This document shows positions 21,689 through 33,450 of a stretch of DNA of 64,000 nucleotides, one piece after another (position 1 is the stretch's first letter; each line of letters begins with the position of its first letter). The DNA is from Phyto melanocephala. Its lineage: Eukaryota > Arthropoda > Insecta > Diptera > Rhinophoridae. Below the pieces are notes generated by a model that saw only the letters and a program-made list of their open reading frames with translations, was not told the origin of the DNA and made no database searches. The position numbers were made by a program, and so were the translations under genes. Location: assembly GCA_941918925.1 (NCBI GenBank), contig OW799233.1:4580001-4644000 (forward strand), written 5' to 3'.

Positions 21689-23693
21689 TATGGAGTTATT
21701 GAAAGCAGAGGGTGAACAAGCTTGAGACGGAAATTTTTGAGCTCTACAGCCGCAAATTTTTAAAGATATTAAAAAAGCCAATGATTGCGAAGTTTAAGCC
21801 GGGTGATCATTTAAATTACATCATTAACCAATTAATTTTTAAATTAAAAAAAAAAAAATATTTAGCTTTTTAAACCCCATGTTAGCTTTTTGCCCATGTT
21901 CGTCATTCAGATTTGAAAATGAAAAAAATTTCTTAAAATTTTAATTCTGCAGGGTTACAAAAGAACTTAAAATTTTTTATTTTTATTAATAAAAAATTTT
22001 AGCAGAGCTAAAAAATATACAACAAAAAATTCGATTTATAAGAATATATTTTTGTATATCTTGCGAGTAAAAATTATTTTTTGATGCCACAAAAAGTTTC
22101 ACTTTCCCAACCTCGTACGAATCCAAAACAACTCTTCCAAAACATGTCAAAATATAATGTATTGCTTTACAAAAGCTTTAAGTGGACATTTCCCAAAATA
22201 TGTAGTGTAAACCAATACAAAAACAGTTCCAATAGAACGCTACAAGCGGGTGGTGAATAGAACAATTTGACATGAGAATATGTACAGGGTGGCGTAGAAT
22301 GAGCCGACCATGTCACCTAAAAATTTTAACTTTTTTACATATCAAAAAGAAAGCTTTTACTTGAAAAGATATTATTTTACTAAAACCTTAGTGAAAGAAA
22401 TCTAGAAATCATAAGCAAGTATACTGTATGCCTTAACCGGTATTTAGTGTAATAGATTTTCATAAACCACACAGAGCTGCTGGCAGGTTAAGCCTAAAAA
22501 TATTAAAACAAAAATCAATAGCTTCATAGTTAGTAGAATATATTTTTGCAGAATAATTATTTAGAAAGTAGGAAGTATAGAATGATCTCGTATTATTAAT
22601 GGCTATAAGCTAATGTTAAATTTTAATTAAAGATGCACTGTCGCCTGGTATATCCAGATATTGAACTTGACTTTTAAAAAGTCTAAAACAACTAACGGTT
22701 TTGTCAATAGATTTCATCTTTGGTCTTTAAGGATAATTAAAGGGATAATTATTATTGGTTTTTATGTGTTTCAAATCTAAGAAAGAGTACTTTAAATATA
22801 ATTTGTATGACTTTTAAACAAAGAATGCACTATATCCTTCCTAATGCATTTGCACAATTTTCGAACAGTGTCCTCAAAGTCTATTTCAATTTCACGAGAT
22901 GAATCGAGTTGAGAGTTATAACTAGAATCCTTTGACGATAATAAAACTCAGTTATTATCACAATAACAAAAAATCACAGCCACATAGGCACTTTTTTGTT
23001 GATAAATATTTGTACGTTTTTCTCTTTTCCCCTGGCTATTATTTTTTTAAGGCCTTTAGGCACCATTTCATTTAATGTTTCCACCTGCCCTTAAATTTAA
23101 AATTCTTTTTTATACCTTATTTAGCATTAATTTATTAAACTACAGCAATTATTTTTTACAGCCTCAAAGTTAATTGTTACAAGAGTCCTTTTATTTCCTG
23201 TGTCCTGCTTGTGGTTGTAAAAATGACAAACTTTTGCAATAAAAAAACTAATTTTGTTTAGCATTTGTTTTTGTGTCCACAGTCGGGTTACTGTGTTAAT
23301 GATTTTTCTCATGTTGTTGTTACCACTTTCACATTGTAATTGTCTGTTGTTATTTTAGCCTGTCAAAGTGACAAAAAGGATGTTTAGCAGTAATTTTATA
23401 CTAAAGCATTATATTAAAATCTTAGCATAATTTTATAGCCTATTTAAACTATAAACTAATTAATAAAAATTAAAATGTTTTTACTATGACCGACAGTTTC
23501 AAAGTTTATTACTCCTCAAATTTTCGTTTGTGTGGCAGATTTTCTGTTTTAGAATTTTCCTTTAGGGCATTTTTCTCCTTTGATAAATATTAGTGGAGAG
23601 GGAAATAATTATTAATTTATGGTCTTAACTGTTGTAAAAATAAGTAATCAAGAAGTTAAAATATTCAAAGCGATTGTAGCGAATCTTTTGCAC
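21689..23693. other. AT-rich non-coding stretch
   Basis: No supported gene. ACAGGGTGGCG at about 22284 looks like a Tc1/mariner-type terminal repeat, but I found no partner end. Confidence 0.4.
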
Positions 23694-23714
23694 CCACCAC
23701 CACCACCACCACCC
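23694..23714. repeat. CCA trinucleotide microsatellite
   Basis: (CCA)n tract of about 21 bases. Confidence 0.9.
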
Positions 23715-25053
23715 AGTTCTCAGTTTTCGCACAAAACAGAGAAAACCGTTGGCAGAGCAACATTTGGCCTTATCAATTAGATAATTTCGAATATGTAACC
23801 GAAGCGACTAGCACGTACATTATGTATAAATGTGGAAGTAAGACTTTCACACACCCATTGTAATCAGACTGTACTTTGCCAATAATGCATCAAATATTTG
23901 TTTGTGACTTTTCTGCATAGATCTGGGGCTTTACATATTCTCGAAGAAAATAATGTAATGGGATCCTAATATATGAATGAGCAGGCAAATTTACATGTAA
24001 ATTTCTTGAAATAATTCGTTCGTTCAATATTTCTCTCAAGTAATTTGGAACAATTTTTAGACTTTGCATTAGGGTAAGTGTGTTCATGAAAAATTGCTGA
24101 AGCAAACTAACCTCAAACTGTTAAGAACTATTAAACTGTCTAACTGTCACAAAGATGAAGCTTAAAAAATTTAAAATGTGCCTTCTTTAAGTATTTGCTT
24201 GCATTTTTTTCTCTTTACCAATAAATTAGAGAGTAAATTAAATTTAAATTAAATACACATAAAAGAGATGCTATTTTTAATAAAAAAAGTCATATATAAT
24301 CCTTCTAGTTAAAAGAGACGTTAATGCCTCTATCACAAATACCTTTACAATATATAAACATTAAAATACACTAATTGAAAAACCTTTTAAAACGATACAT
24401 TATGATAAGTCAAGCGTATTTCACAACGTGTTACAAACGGAAATTAAAATTTAATTTTCTTCTTACCTTTTCTATTGCTGAGTGTTAATATTTTTAACAC
24501 AAAGTTTGTTTTTTCTATTCCTACATAAATTAATATGTATGTACATATGTTTGTGTAGTAAAAAGTTAGTGAGGGCCACAGATTTGGCTGGCATGTTTGA
24601 CGAGGCTTCATTTAATGTGTTTGTGAAAAGTTAGAGAAGTATTTACTGTATTCACAAGGTGTCCTTAATTCAAATGTTCTAAAGTAATATCATAAAACTA
24701 TATGACTTTTGTGAACGATCCTTCACCGATTTTGCTAAATTTATGATAACAAATTACTTATACAGATATCGGAGGCGACGCACATTCAATTGTCTCATAC
24801 CCAAATATCAGGAAATCACTCATCACGGATTTAAATAAAATATATATTTCTTTAAAACTGATTATCTGAACGAGTTTTTTTCGTTTACTTCTCTATATTC
24901 TCGCAAGAGGGCGCTAAATTCAACTAATTTGTAATGAAAAATTGGATTTTTGGCTACTTCAGAGAAAAAGCTGTAGGAACTTTATTTATTTAAGATATTT
25001 TTCAAATATTTCAAAAAAAAAAAATAGTTTTAAATTTTGTTATAGTTTTCATA
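23715..25053. other. AT-rich non-coding stretch
   Basis: No supported gene or repeat. Confidence 0.45.
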
Positions 25054-25957
25054 TCGGGTGTCCCAACTAGAACGCAATTTTAAAATTTGGCTCCATTCGA
25101 AGTGTCATTGTTTGAAATTTTAACAATTGTTATTGTTTGCTAGTAGAAGGTACGAGGTTAGTAAAAATGGAGTGCTACACTAATGAACAACGCATTCTCA
25201 TTGTGAAATTGTTTTACCAAAATGGTAACAGTTTTGCGGCTACAGTTCGCAAATTGCTATCATCCCATTTCCATCTTGATGGCTTCGTCAATAGGCAGAA
25301 TTGTCGCATTTGCGGTGAGGAAAATCATCGAGTGATTCACGAGAAGCAAATGCATCCTCAACGTGTCACTGTGTGGTGTGGTTTTTGCGCTGGAGGAATC
25401 ATTGGACCTTTTTTATGAAAATGAGGCAGGTCAAGCGCAAACAGTCAATGGTGTTCGGTATCGTAAAATGATAACCAGTTTTTTCTTGCCTAGAAATGAA
25501 TGTGGAGGGCATGTGGTTTCAACAAGATGGCGCCACATGTCATACAGCCAGAGAAACAATTTAATTGCTGCATCAGTCATTTCCCGGTCGTGTTATTTCG
25601 TGAGACCAGAATTGGCCGCCTAGATCGTGTAATTTAACACCTTTAGATTTTTTTCTTTGGGGTTTTTTGAAGTCGATGGTTTACGCGAATAAGCCGACGA
25701 CGACTCAAGCCTTAAAAGAGGAAATTGGACGCAACATTAATGAAATACCGCAGCATTTATGCAAAAAAGTCATTGAAAATTTCATTAAAATATCGCGTGT
25801 GTGCCAGCAAAGCCGCGGCGGCCATCTGCACGATATATTGTTCCATACATAACCTCATTCTGTCTACTTTACGATATAATAAAGTTTCACGATTTTTTTT
25901 TTTAATATCTGTGTTTTATTTAAAATTTAAAAATTGCGTTCTAGTTGGGACACCCGA
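25054..25957 (+). mobile_element. 904-bp deletion derivative of a Tc1/mariner-superfamily element
   Basis: Perfect terminal inverted repeats of about 31 bp: the left starts ATATCGGGTGTCCCAACTAG at 25051, and its inverse ends at 25960. A TA duplication lies at 25052-25053 and 25958-25959. The ends are intact and identical, so it could in principle have been mobilised in trans. It encloses an internally deleted transposase relic. Full-length relatives would be about 1.3 kb. Confidence 0.9.
25167..25850 (+). pseudogene. Internally deleted mariner-like transposase (DDE_3 core)
   Basis: The start ATG at 25167 gives ECYTNEQRILIVKLFYQNG, the N-terminal helix-turn-helix. After about 30 codons it jumps directly to FHLDGFVNRQNCRICGEENH, so roughly 110 codons, including the first catalytic aspartate region, are deleted. 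QRVTVWCGFCAGGIIGPF follows, then a +1 shift near 25415. Next come ENEAGQAQTVNGVRYRKMI and a damaged QQDGATCHTARE region (aspartate codon 25526-25528). The C-terminal part has LTPLDFFLWG (aspartate codon 25646-25648), KPTTTQALKEEI and GGHLHDILFHT. Two in-frame stops lie between the two aspartates. The aspartates are 39 residues apart in this copy, so this is not a DD34D mariner. Confidence 0.85.
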
Positions 25958-25959
25958 TA

Positions 25960-26500
25960 TTTTACTGCTTAAAAAAATGCACTTTTTTCAATAAAAAATT
26001 AAAATTTACAAATTTTGATGGCGTAAAAAGAAAAATATCTAAAAATACCGATTTTTTTATTCTCGCTTATTAATCTATAGACTCTGTTCTATCAAATTTT
26101 TAAATTTTAAAAGGATCTAAATTATGGAGTTTTTCATAAACTTCACTTATTTTAAATAGATTGTGGCAAATAAATTATTAAAATGAGTTCGAGATATACT
26201 TCACATATAACGAATTTAAACAGATATAGTAATATATTAATAAAATACCATACCAAATTCAATGAGAATCGGAAAACTTTTGTAAGTTATAGCTTTTTCA
26301 GGAAAAAAAATCTGTGGCAGGACCTAGAGTCCTTGCGTCAATTACAATAAATATTATTTCGCAAGGACGGGCTGTACACGATCTTCAGATTTCTGTGCAG
26401 TTATGTAGCGAAAATTGAAAATTTCGTCCTATCCATATATGGGGATATATGGGCAATAGGCGTTTCCTTTGTTCGATTTTTTCAAAAAATATAACTTTTC
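25960..26500. other. AT-rich non-coding stretch
   Basis: No gene seen. Near 26328 and 26362 there is a short inverted pair, TCCTTGCG and CGCAAGGA, that could form a hairpin of no known function. Confidence 0.35.
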
Positions 26501-26509
26501 TTAATAAAA

Positions 26510-26700
26510 GTATATTTATTTATTTATTTAAATTTTGGCAACCAAGCCTTTAGGCCATAATCTAATACTTTAGTAGCTTACCAAATTCTAAAACTCTAAG
26601 ACCACTCCTTATATTTTTGTCCATTCTCTCTATAGGATCGATGCTTGTCTCAGAAGATTCTTAATCGATCGCCGCAGGTATCTAACACGATACAGCACGA
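26510..26700 (-). mobile_element. Probable non-LTR retrotransposon 3' end
   Basis: On the minus strand, a weakly coding-like stretch (SIDPIERMDKNIRSGLRVLE near 26660-26590) is followed by a stop, a GGCCTAAAGGCTTGG block and a (TAAA)n tail at about 26525-26513. The layout matches the LINE tail at 2.7 kb. The 5' limit is unknown. Confidence 0.5.
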
Positions 26701-28819
26701 TAAACACGCTCTACACAGTAGTATTATGTTAGAGCAGATTTTACTTGAAAAGCAACTTTTTTAAACTACTGTAAAATCCTAGAACATTTGGACAACATGA
26801 CGTGTTAGGATGTTTTTTTTTACAATAAAAGCAGTTACGGTTTGGGGTTTCTTTTTGCTATGTTGACAACATTTGCTACATGTTGTTGTAAATATTTCGT
26901 GGTTATTTATTACGTACACAATTGCTTGAGTATTAACATGTCTTTTTTGTTTTGTAAATAAAAATCTATAAATTGCTGTTGTCAGTCAACATATGGTCTT
27001 TAGTGTTCTTGAATTTTGTAAGAAGTTTATGGCTTATTTCCACTTGATTAACCCTGTAAACAATAAATAGTTTCTGTTGGGGATTTTCTTAAATCAAACA
27101 TGTGGCTATTTTTAATGTTGTACGAGTTTGTGTAAGAAAAAATAAATAAATAAATCACTGCAAATGTAAATGTAATAACTAAAATTTGACAAATTTCAAG
27201 ACATTTAATATTTAAAATAATTTCTGGTATATGGCCTCCGCGACTGCGCCAGTAGGTTTAATTTTGCATCCCTATTTCGAGCATAGTCAATTTAAACCAA
27301 AATTTGTTCGCCATTAATATTTATATTGGTTTTTGTTTCGGAAAAACCGAGGCAGATATCGATTTCGAAAAGTAGGGAAATAAACTCTTAAAAAGATGGT
27401 GCAATTTTCAGTTGATTTTCACTTTAGTGCTCTTTGGATTTTGCTTCCATTTCATGCATGTTGTTTGTTGATGATTTTTTTTAATATTTTTTTTTTGTAA
27501 TTCCCAACTTACTTAAATAAATTGTTTGTTTGCTTGTTTAAATTAATGTAAGTGTAATGTAGACGCCTACATGCAGTTGATTTTAACTTTTAGCGCCGGT
27601 GTGTGTGAGTATGTGCGTGTTTTTTTAATGAAGTTTCTATATTTGCTTTTCGAAAAAAATATAAGAATAAAGGAAATAGATATGACGTCATTATTGTTTT
27701 CTAACCTAGTCAAAGATCTTTATTAATTTATTATAGGCTTATGGCCACAGTGTGCAGTGTACACATACAAACTTATAAAAATTTTTTTTTTTTTTGAAGA
27801 TGAATTTACCAAAGTATTGTGTGTTTTTGTATAATTTTTTGCATAATTTCTTTTTCAAAAACTTTTTATTCTTGCTTAGAAATAATTATTAGTTTCTTTG
27901 CTTAGAAATTTGTGGAAAAGAATGGAAAATTGAGGCATTTCGTTTAAAAATAAATAAGCAAAAAAAAAAAAGTATTTAATTTTAATATACACTAAACATT
28001 TTTAAAGAAACAAAGGCCGTAAGTAATTAAAAAATCATTTGTAAAATAATTAAAAAATTAATCTCAAATACAATGTTGCCCCTTTAATGATATTTATCCA
28101 AATTAGTTGAAATTTTGGTTGACGTGTACAGAGCATAGATAATTGTTCTTTTTTTTTATTAAAAAAATTTTAAAAATTATTGCCAAATAAGTGGATGACT
28201 TTCTTTTCTGTGCTAGAGCCTGTACTGTACTTTTAAAGTGACGTTACTCAGAACAGAAGACGAAGTACTGGTACAGAACGTAGCAGCTTCAATTTTTTTC
28301 TGAGAATTTTGTTTTTTAAATATAATTAAACACTTGAAATTGTAATTTCATATAAACAGGATATCTTGCTCTCACTCAAAGTCTTGTTTTAAGTGTTTAG
28401 GATGGTAACACTGCTTCAATATCAAAAATGATAATCCACTTAAGCGTATGATTGATATTGAATTTAATAATATGCAATTTAATTAGATAAAACTATAATT
28501 GTGGTCATATTTTATTAACTTTTAGTTTTTCATAAAAATGTTTTCAATACAATTAAAAAAAATAATAACAATTTAAGTGTGCGTGTGTGTTGTACCACAA
28601 TTTAACATTTTTGTTTTTTTGCAGAATTCTATATTATTTAATCAATCATTTAGTTACTTGTTGTAAAGAAGTGAAAAATTTAAAGATTATTTTAGCACAA
28701 ACTTACTAACAACTTTGCTTAATTTCTTTAGTAATAAATGGTGGAAGTATTGAGAGCAACATATACATAGTTTATTTATTATTTCGTTGATTTTCTTGAA
28801 TTATATATATTTTTTTAAA
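26701..28819. other. AT-rich non-coding stretch
   Basis: No gene or dispersed repeat recognised. Confidence 0.45.
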
Positions 28820-29000
28820 AAGAAATTAAATTTTCTTATTACGACAAATTAATGACTGATCTGAGGATTTTAGTTTTCGTGTTGACACCAGCCAAGTGGA
28901 AAGTGTTTTCGAAACCAGCTTTGGTTAAATCATCAGCACTCTTTGATTGGCAATTAGCTAAATACTCAGCATCTATTTGATTCTCAGGCTTTCAGGTGAA
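28820..29000 (-). repeat. Hammerhead-bearing dispersed repeat, copy 1
   Basis: Similarity to the repeats at 47.18-47.35 and 57.72-57.87 kb extends about 50 bp on each side of the hammerhead motif: CTCAGCATCTATTTGA-like on one side, and a TTTGTCGTAATAAG-like end on the other. It is the most diverged of the three copies. Confidence 0.6.
28894..28941 (-). ncRNA. Hammerhead ribozyme-like motif, copy 1
   Basis: On the minus strand: helix I 5' GAGTG (28941-28937), core CTGATGA (28936-28930), helix II with AACC/GGTT pairing, GAAA (28910-28907), then AA-CACT-TT (2-bp helix III with tetraloop), C17 and helix I 3' CACTT, which pairs with GAGTG through one wobble. Helix II has lost two base pairs next to the core, so activity is doubtful. 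Confidence 0.55.
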
Positions 29001-31399
29001 AGCTATAGTTTAGTTTAGCAAACTGCAGAAATAACTGAATTTTCAAGTGATTTGAATTATAAAATTCTGATTAGATTCTCTTTATATAAGTGCACAGCAA
29101 GCTATTGTAGCAAATAACGGCATTTGAGCAAAATTGAAATTCTTCTCTTACGATCGAGTTCGGTGTGCTTCTGGTATGGGGATTCTAATAAAAATTTTAA
29201 AATATCGATCACGTGCGAAGGCCATAATTTGCTGAAATTTTATAAATAAATTTCCACAATTTGTAATTATTACTTGTGTAAGTCTTTGCATAGTGATTTC
29301 CAAAAATGTACTGAAAAATTCAAACACACTTCAGTAGTACGTCTGCCAGTTTTATAGTTACCCCCATCGGAAGGTTTATACGTTTCAAAAAACTTTTTTG
29401 CCATGTTTTGCTTAGTAAATAGTTGAAGTCGTTTGATACTAAATCTGAATTATATTTTGTATGTGAAGCTTAAATTCATGCGTAGTCTTTGAAGCTCACC
29501 AATTTTATTGGAAAATTTTATTAAAATTTTTTATTGATTATGCAACATTTGACGCAACTTAGCCTAAGTTATTGAGTTAGTACATGTATTTTTAGTGGTA
29601 ACAAAACGCGGCCTAAAATATATCTATCTATATATATAACTTTACTAGCAGTATTCCCACAACTTTTCCAGCTCAGTTCTTAATATTTTTTGATTCTATA
29701 CTCAAGCTCGTTTTTGAAATAAGTACTTTTTTTTAATCAAATTAATGAAAACTTCTTTCTGTACGTCATTTTAGTAAGAAAAATGTAAAAGTATTATAAG
29801 GACGTGGAAGGGAACAGTTTGATGCTTGTTAATTTATTCTTTACTTACCGCTCTTGTTTAAAGTTATAGATTTATATTGTTAGAATATACAAAAGGTGCC
29901 ATGAAAATAATAAAAAAGTCCTTTTCAGTTTGCCCATATCATTTTCAACCTCAACTAATGTAAAAAAAATCTATATTCGTAAATATAGAAAATACAAAAA
30001 AAGTACCATAAAAATGGAAAAAATATATGGATCTCCCATATCAATGAACAAGTTAAAAGTTAAAACGTTTAAGTATCTAATTTGAAATAAAAGTATTAAA
30101 GTTAATGAGTCTACTCCTTGTTTGCAAACAAATATAGTTTAGAAAATACCAGAATTTTTTTTCGAATTTTCCTCTTTCTACCTCGTTGTAAACGTTGTTT
30201 ACGAATTGGCCCAGTTATTAGGAACGTTTTCCTCTCTTAGGTACCTTTTTTGACCCCTTAAAAGGAATGTCATTAGAGAGAGAGTCACTACTTACCCACT
30301 TGGCAAAGATGCAACTTATCAAAAGTTGGTTTCTTAAAAACTACGAAAATACATCAGCTACGAAATTGGGTTGGCTTTGTAGTGTGTAAAATACCGCAAT
30401 CGCTGAGTGAACTCGCTATCACTTATCTATACAAAGAACTATATTTTTAATTGAAAAAGTTACACCAAAAAACTATTTCCTACTTTAATTAAGACCTCTG
30501 TGTGTGTGTTCCGGAGTTGAACTAATTGAAGAAAAATAGAATAAAAAACCTTTTAATTTTGCATATTTGAAATGTTTCTTTTAATGTTGTTTTTGTTTTT
30601 TTTTCGATTAATTTTCTTTTAATAAAAATTTACTTCGAAAATAAAAGACAGAATATTGACAAATGACCTTTTCTACAAGTTTAAACAAGTAAGTTCTTAA
30701 GAAAACTTTTTCAAGATGCTACCAATTTAATTGATAAATAAGTTTATTTTTTTTCTTATCGTTAGTTTCTCTTATAAATGCAGTCAACAAAGACCCATGC
30801 TGGGCGTTGACGGGTTTGTAAGTGCAGAAGAATAAGCTAGAAGTTAAAGACAAAGTAGGAACAGCAACAACTAAATGTGCTGGAAATTAATTTTCTACAT
30901 AAATGTTAAATGCAAATTCGTTTGGATTTTAAAGAAAAACTTTTAAGGAGTTTATCTTTTTTCATTCATCTAGTAGACATCTTGTGTTTGTCTTTAGTTT
31001 GTTTGGTTTGTATTGCTACACCGCAAGGATAATATTGAAAAAGAGTGGCAATCGAAAGAAAACACTAAAAGCCAATAGCCTCTCAAAAGCAGTGTTTTGT
31101 TGTTACAACAAGTTAAGTTTAACACTATTCCTTAAAGACTGAAAAATGTTTACTTCTTCTGTATTCGGCTGTGCGAAATTTTCTATACCCTCTACTAGTA
31201 CTTGTGTATCATATATTAATTTATTACTTGAGATATCAAGTAATCAAGGTAAAACAATCTTCTTATACTTAAATGCCCTGCAATGTGAGATCAATTGGCA
31301 TGCAAATTGTGAACGTCTGGGGAAAATATGGTAACAAGACAACTACATTATAGTCGGAAAAATTAACCAAAATAGGATAATTTTTGAATAACACCACCT
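29001..31399. other. AT-rich non-coding stretch
   Basis: No gene is supported. There is a TATC/TATA run near 29622-29637. A TTTAATTGAAAAAGTTACACC-type host sequence without similarity to the repeats fills the remainder. Confidence 0.45.
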
Positions 31400-31515
31400 C
31401 AGCTAAACTTATTTAGAGGTTCACAAATTAACTTCGAAATTCGGGCGTTGAAACAACATGCTAGAAAGCGGCAAAATGTTGCTGTCGGTAAGGATACAAG
31501 CATACGACATGAAGC

Positions 31516-31730
31516 AGAGTCTGAAATTGAGTAGGCCAGCACTTAACAGATTAACTAGTGTAATGACTGACACACGGAACTGAGAACTCATCTTACTCGC
31601 ATTGAACTATCAGATAAAATGCTATGTAAAGCATGTGAAGAAAGGGTGAAACTTTGGAAACTTCCTTTTTCTATGTCCTTTAACGCGAATAGTGTGGCAA
31701 ACTTCGAATACCTAAAAAAATAGAACTGAA
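31516..31730 (+). pseudogene. Relic of a LINE reverse-transcriptase polyprotein C-terminus
   Basis: Broken frames read LKLSRPALNRLTSVMTDT, then (one base shifted) HTELRTHLTRIELSDKMLCKACEE, then a shifted FLCP-TRIVWQT. This is the region after the reverse transcriptase in jockey/I/R1-type LINEs: a 'TGHC.L..HL.RIGL...CR.C' pattern followed by 'LC.CPAL.R.R'. At least two frameshifts and several stops are present. It is probably 5' truncated. Clade not assigned. Confidence 0.55.
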
Positions 31731-33099
31731 AATCTGTAAGGAGTAACATTGAAAGGACTTTACGGTGTGTTCAAAGGTTTTTAGTTGTTTAACTTTATAT
31801 TAAAATATATGAGTAGTTTGTTTATCGACTGTCAAAATTATTATTGATCAAAAGAAACAATTTTGTTTTTGGAAATAATATTTTTCCCATCCCCCTTGAA
31901 ACGCACTTTCTGTAGATTTATCACTTTGTACTTAAATATGTAATATTTTTTTTGTTTTAATTCAATTAACATATTTTTACATTCTGAATAAAAATGTATT
32001 TTTTCAACACTTCAGCCTTCATTATAATAAAAAAAATAAACAACACTGGTCATTAAACCATATTTTTAAGAATCTAATAACAATTGAAAAAGTCTTCTTG
32101 GCAATATTTTTTTGTCAATTGGTTATTAATTTTGTAGATGAAAGGAAAAAATTGTGAAAACTTTTAAATCTAAGCAGAGTTTCGAACCAAGATTTTTGAT
32201 ATTTATCGATTTTTTCACTGGTTTACTGAACATGTGTCTCACTAAATCCATGAATGTAAATATACAAATACAAAATTATACATTCTCTCTTGTGGTATGA
32301 AACTATTTGCATAAAATATATTTTAATACTCTCTTCTTATGTATATAAATTCATATGGATCTTAAATAAATTACTAAAATATTTTAAACATTTTCATGAA
32401 CAAAATTATGTATGTATTTAAAGATGCATACACAAGTATGTACCCAGCTGGCAATTGTTATTGTAAGTGTGTGTGCTAAAATTCACAATAATTGGGCAAG
32501 TAGAAGTTATTTTATATGGGCGTGGTTCTTCTCGCTTTTTTTAGCACAAAGTTTTTAAAATCCAATCAATCATATACTAGTGTGTGAGTATAATAGCGTC
32601 ACACATACAATTCTCAAATTTTTTAAAGTAAATACAGAGTCTTAAATTTCCGAAAGCTTTAACCATATTAAAGATATACATACATGTGTATAGTAGAGTA
32701 TGCATTATAGAAGGTGGTCGAAAGTATAGGCATATCGAAGTGATTTTTGCTAATAATAAAATATATATAGAGATTATATAAATTTAAGAAAAAGCCTCGT
32801 ATAGCTGGTGGGAGTTAAAGTAGAATAGACACTGTGCGGGCTAAATTTTTGCAAATTTTGATCTCAACACTTTTTTTAAAGCACATACTTAAAATATTTT
32901 CGGCGCAATAAATTTGAAAAAAAATAAGCCTGTTAAGCATGACCTAAGCTCAGTCGTATTTTCTTGATGGCCTATTTTTGCGTTACAATGACTTATCGTC
33001 TTCTTGATGAACCAATTTTGGCCATTTTCAATACCAAACTTTAAAGTGTTTTCAAAAGATGGACAAATGACCGGATATACCTCGTTCTTCATAAAATCG
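31731..33099. other. AT-rich non-coding stretch
   Basis: No gene is supported. A lone TATGGGCGTGGTTCTTCT at about 32516 recalls the GGGCGTGG core of the Helitron-like arrays, but the surroundings do not match. Confidence 0.4.
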
Positions 33100-33159
33100 T
33101 ACCTCATGTTTTGGCGGTGGGTATTAAAATTCAGATTAAATTAAAAAAAATATTCCAAC

Positions 33160-33450
33160 ATGCCCGCGACATCGCCTTCGTAGTTATCGGGATAAAAGGT
33201 TTAGTATTAACAAAAAAAATAAAAATACTTACAACACAAACAACCTGTTTAGGATGTGTTATGATGAGTTTGCCAACGACTTCGCGTTATTATCGCGATA
33301 AAAAGTAGCCTATATGTTAATCTAGGTTTTTATCTATCTATGTGCCGAATTTCATTTGGTTCCGTTCAGCCGTTTTTGCGTGATTGAGTAACAAATTTCC
33401 AAACATCAAAATATACAAACATTCACATTTATTATAGTAGTAGGATTTTA
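33160..33450 (+). repeat. 3' end of an insect interspersed repeat
   Basis: Two half-units (TTATCGGGATAAAAGG near 33186, and TTATCGCGATAAAAAGTAGC near 33290) are followed by CCGAATTTCATTTGGTTCCG, TTCAGCCGTTTTTGCGTGAT and a TTATTATAGTAGTAGGATTT tail. This block order is familiar from dispersed repeats of many insects. A LINE 3' region is likely but not shown by coding sequence. Confidence 0.5.

Noticed and set aside
22280..22330. ACAGGGTGGCGTAGAATGAGC as a transposon end
   Set aside because: No inverse partner within several kilobases and no transposase remains nearby.
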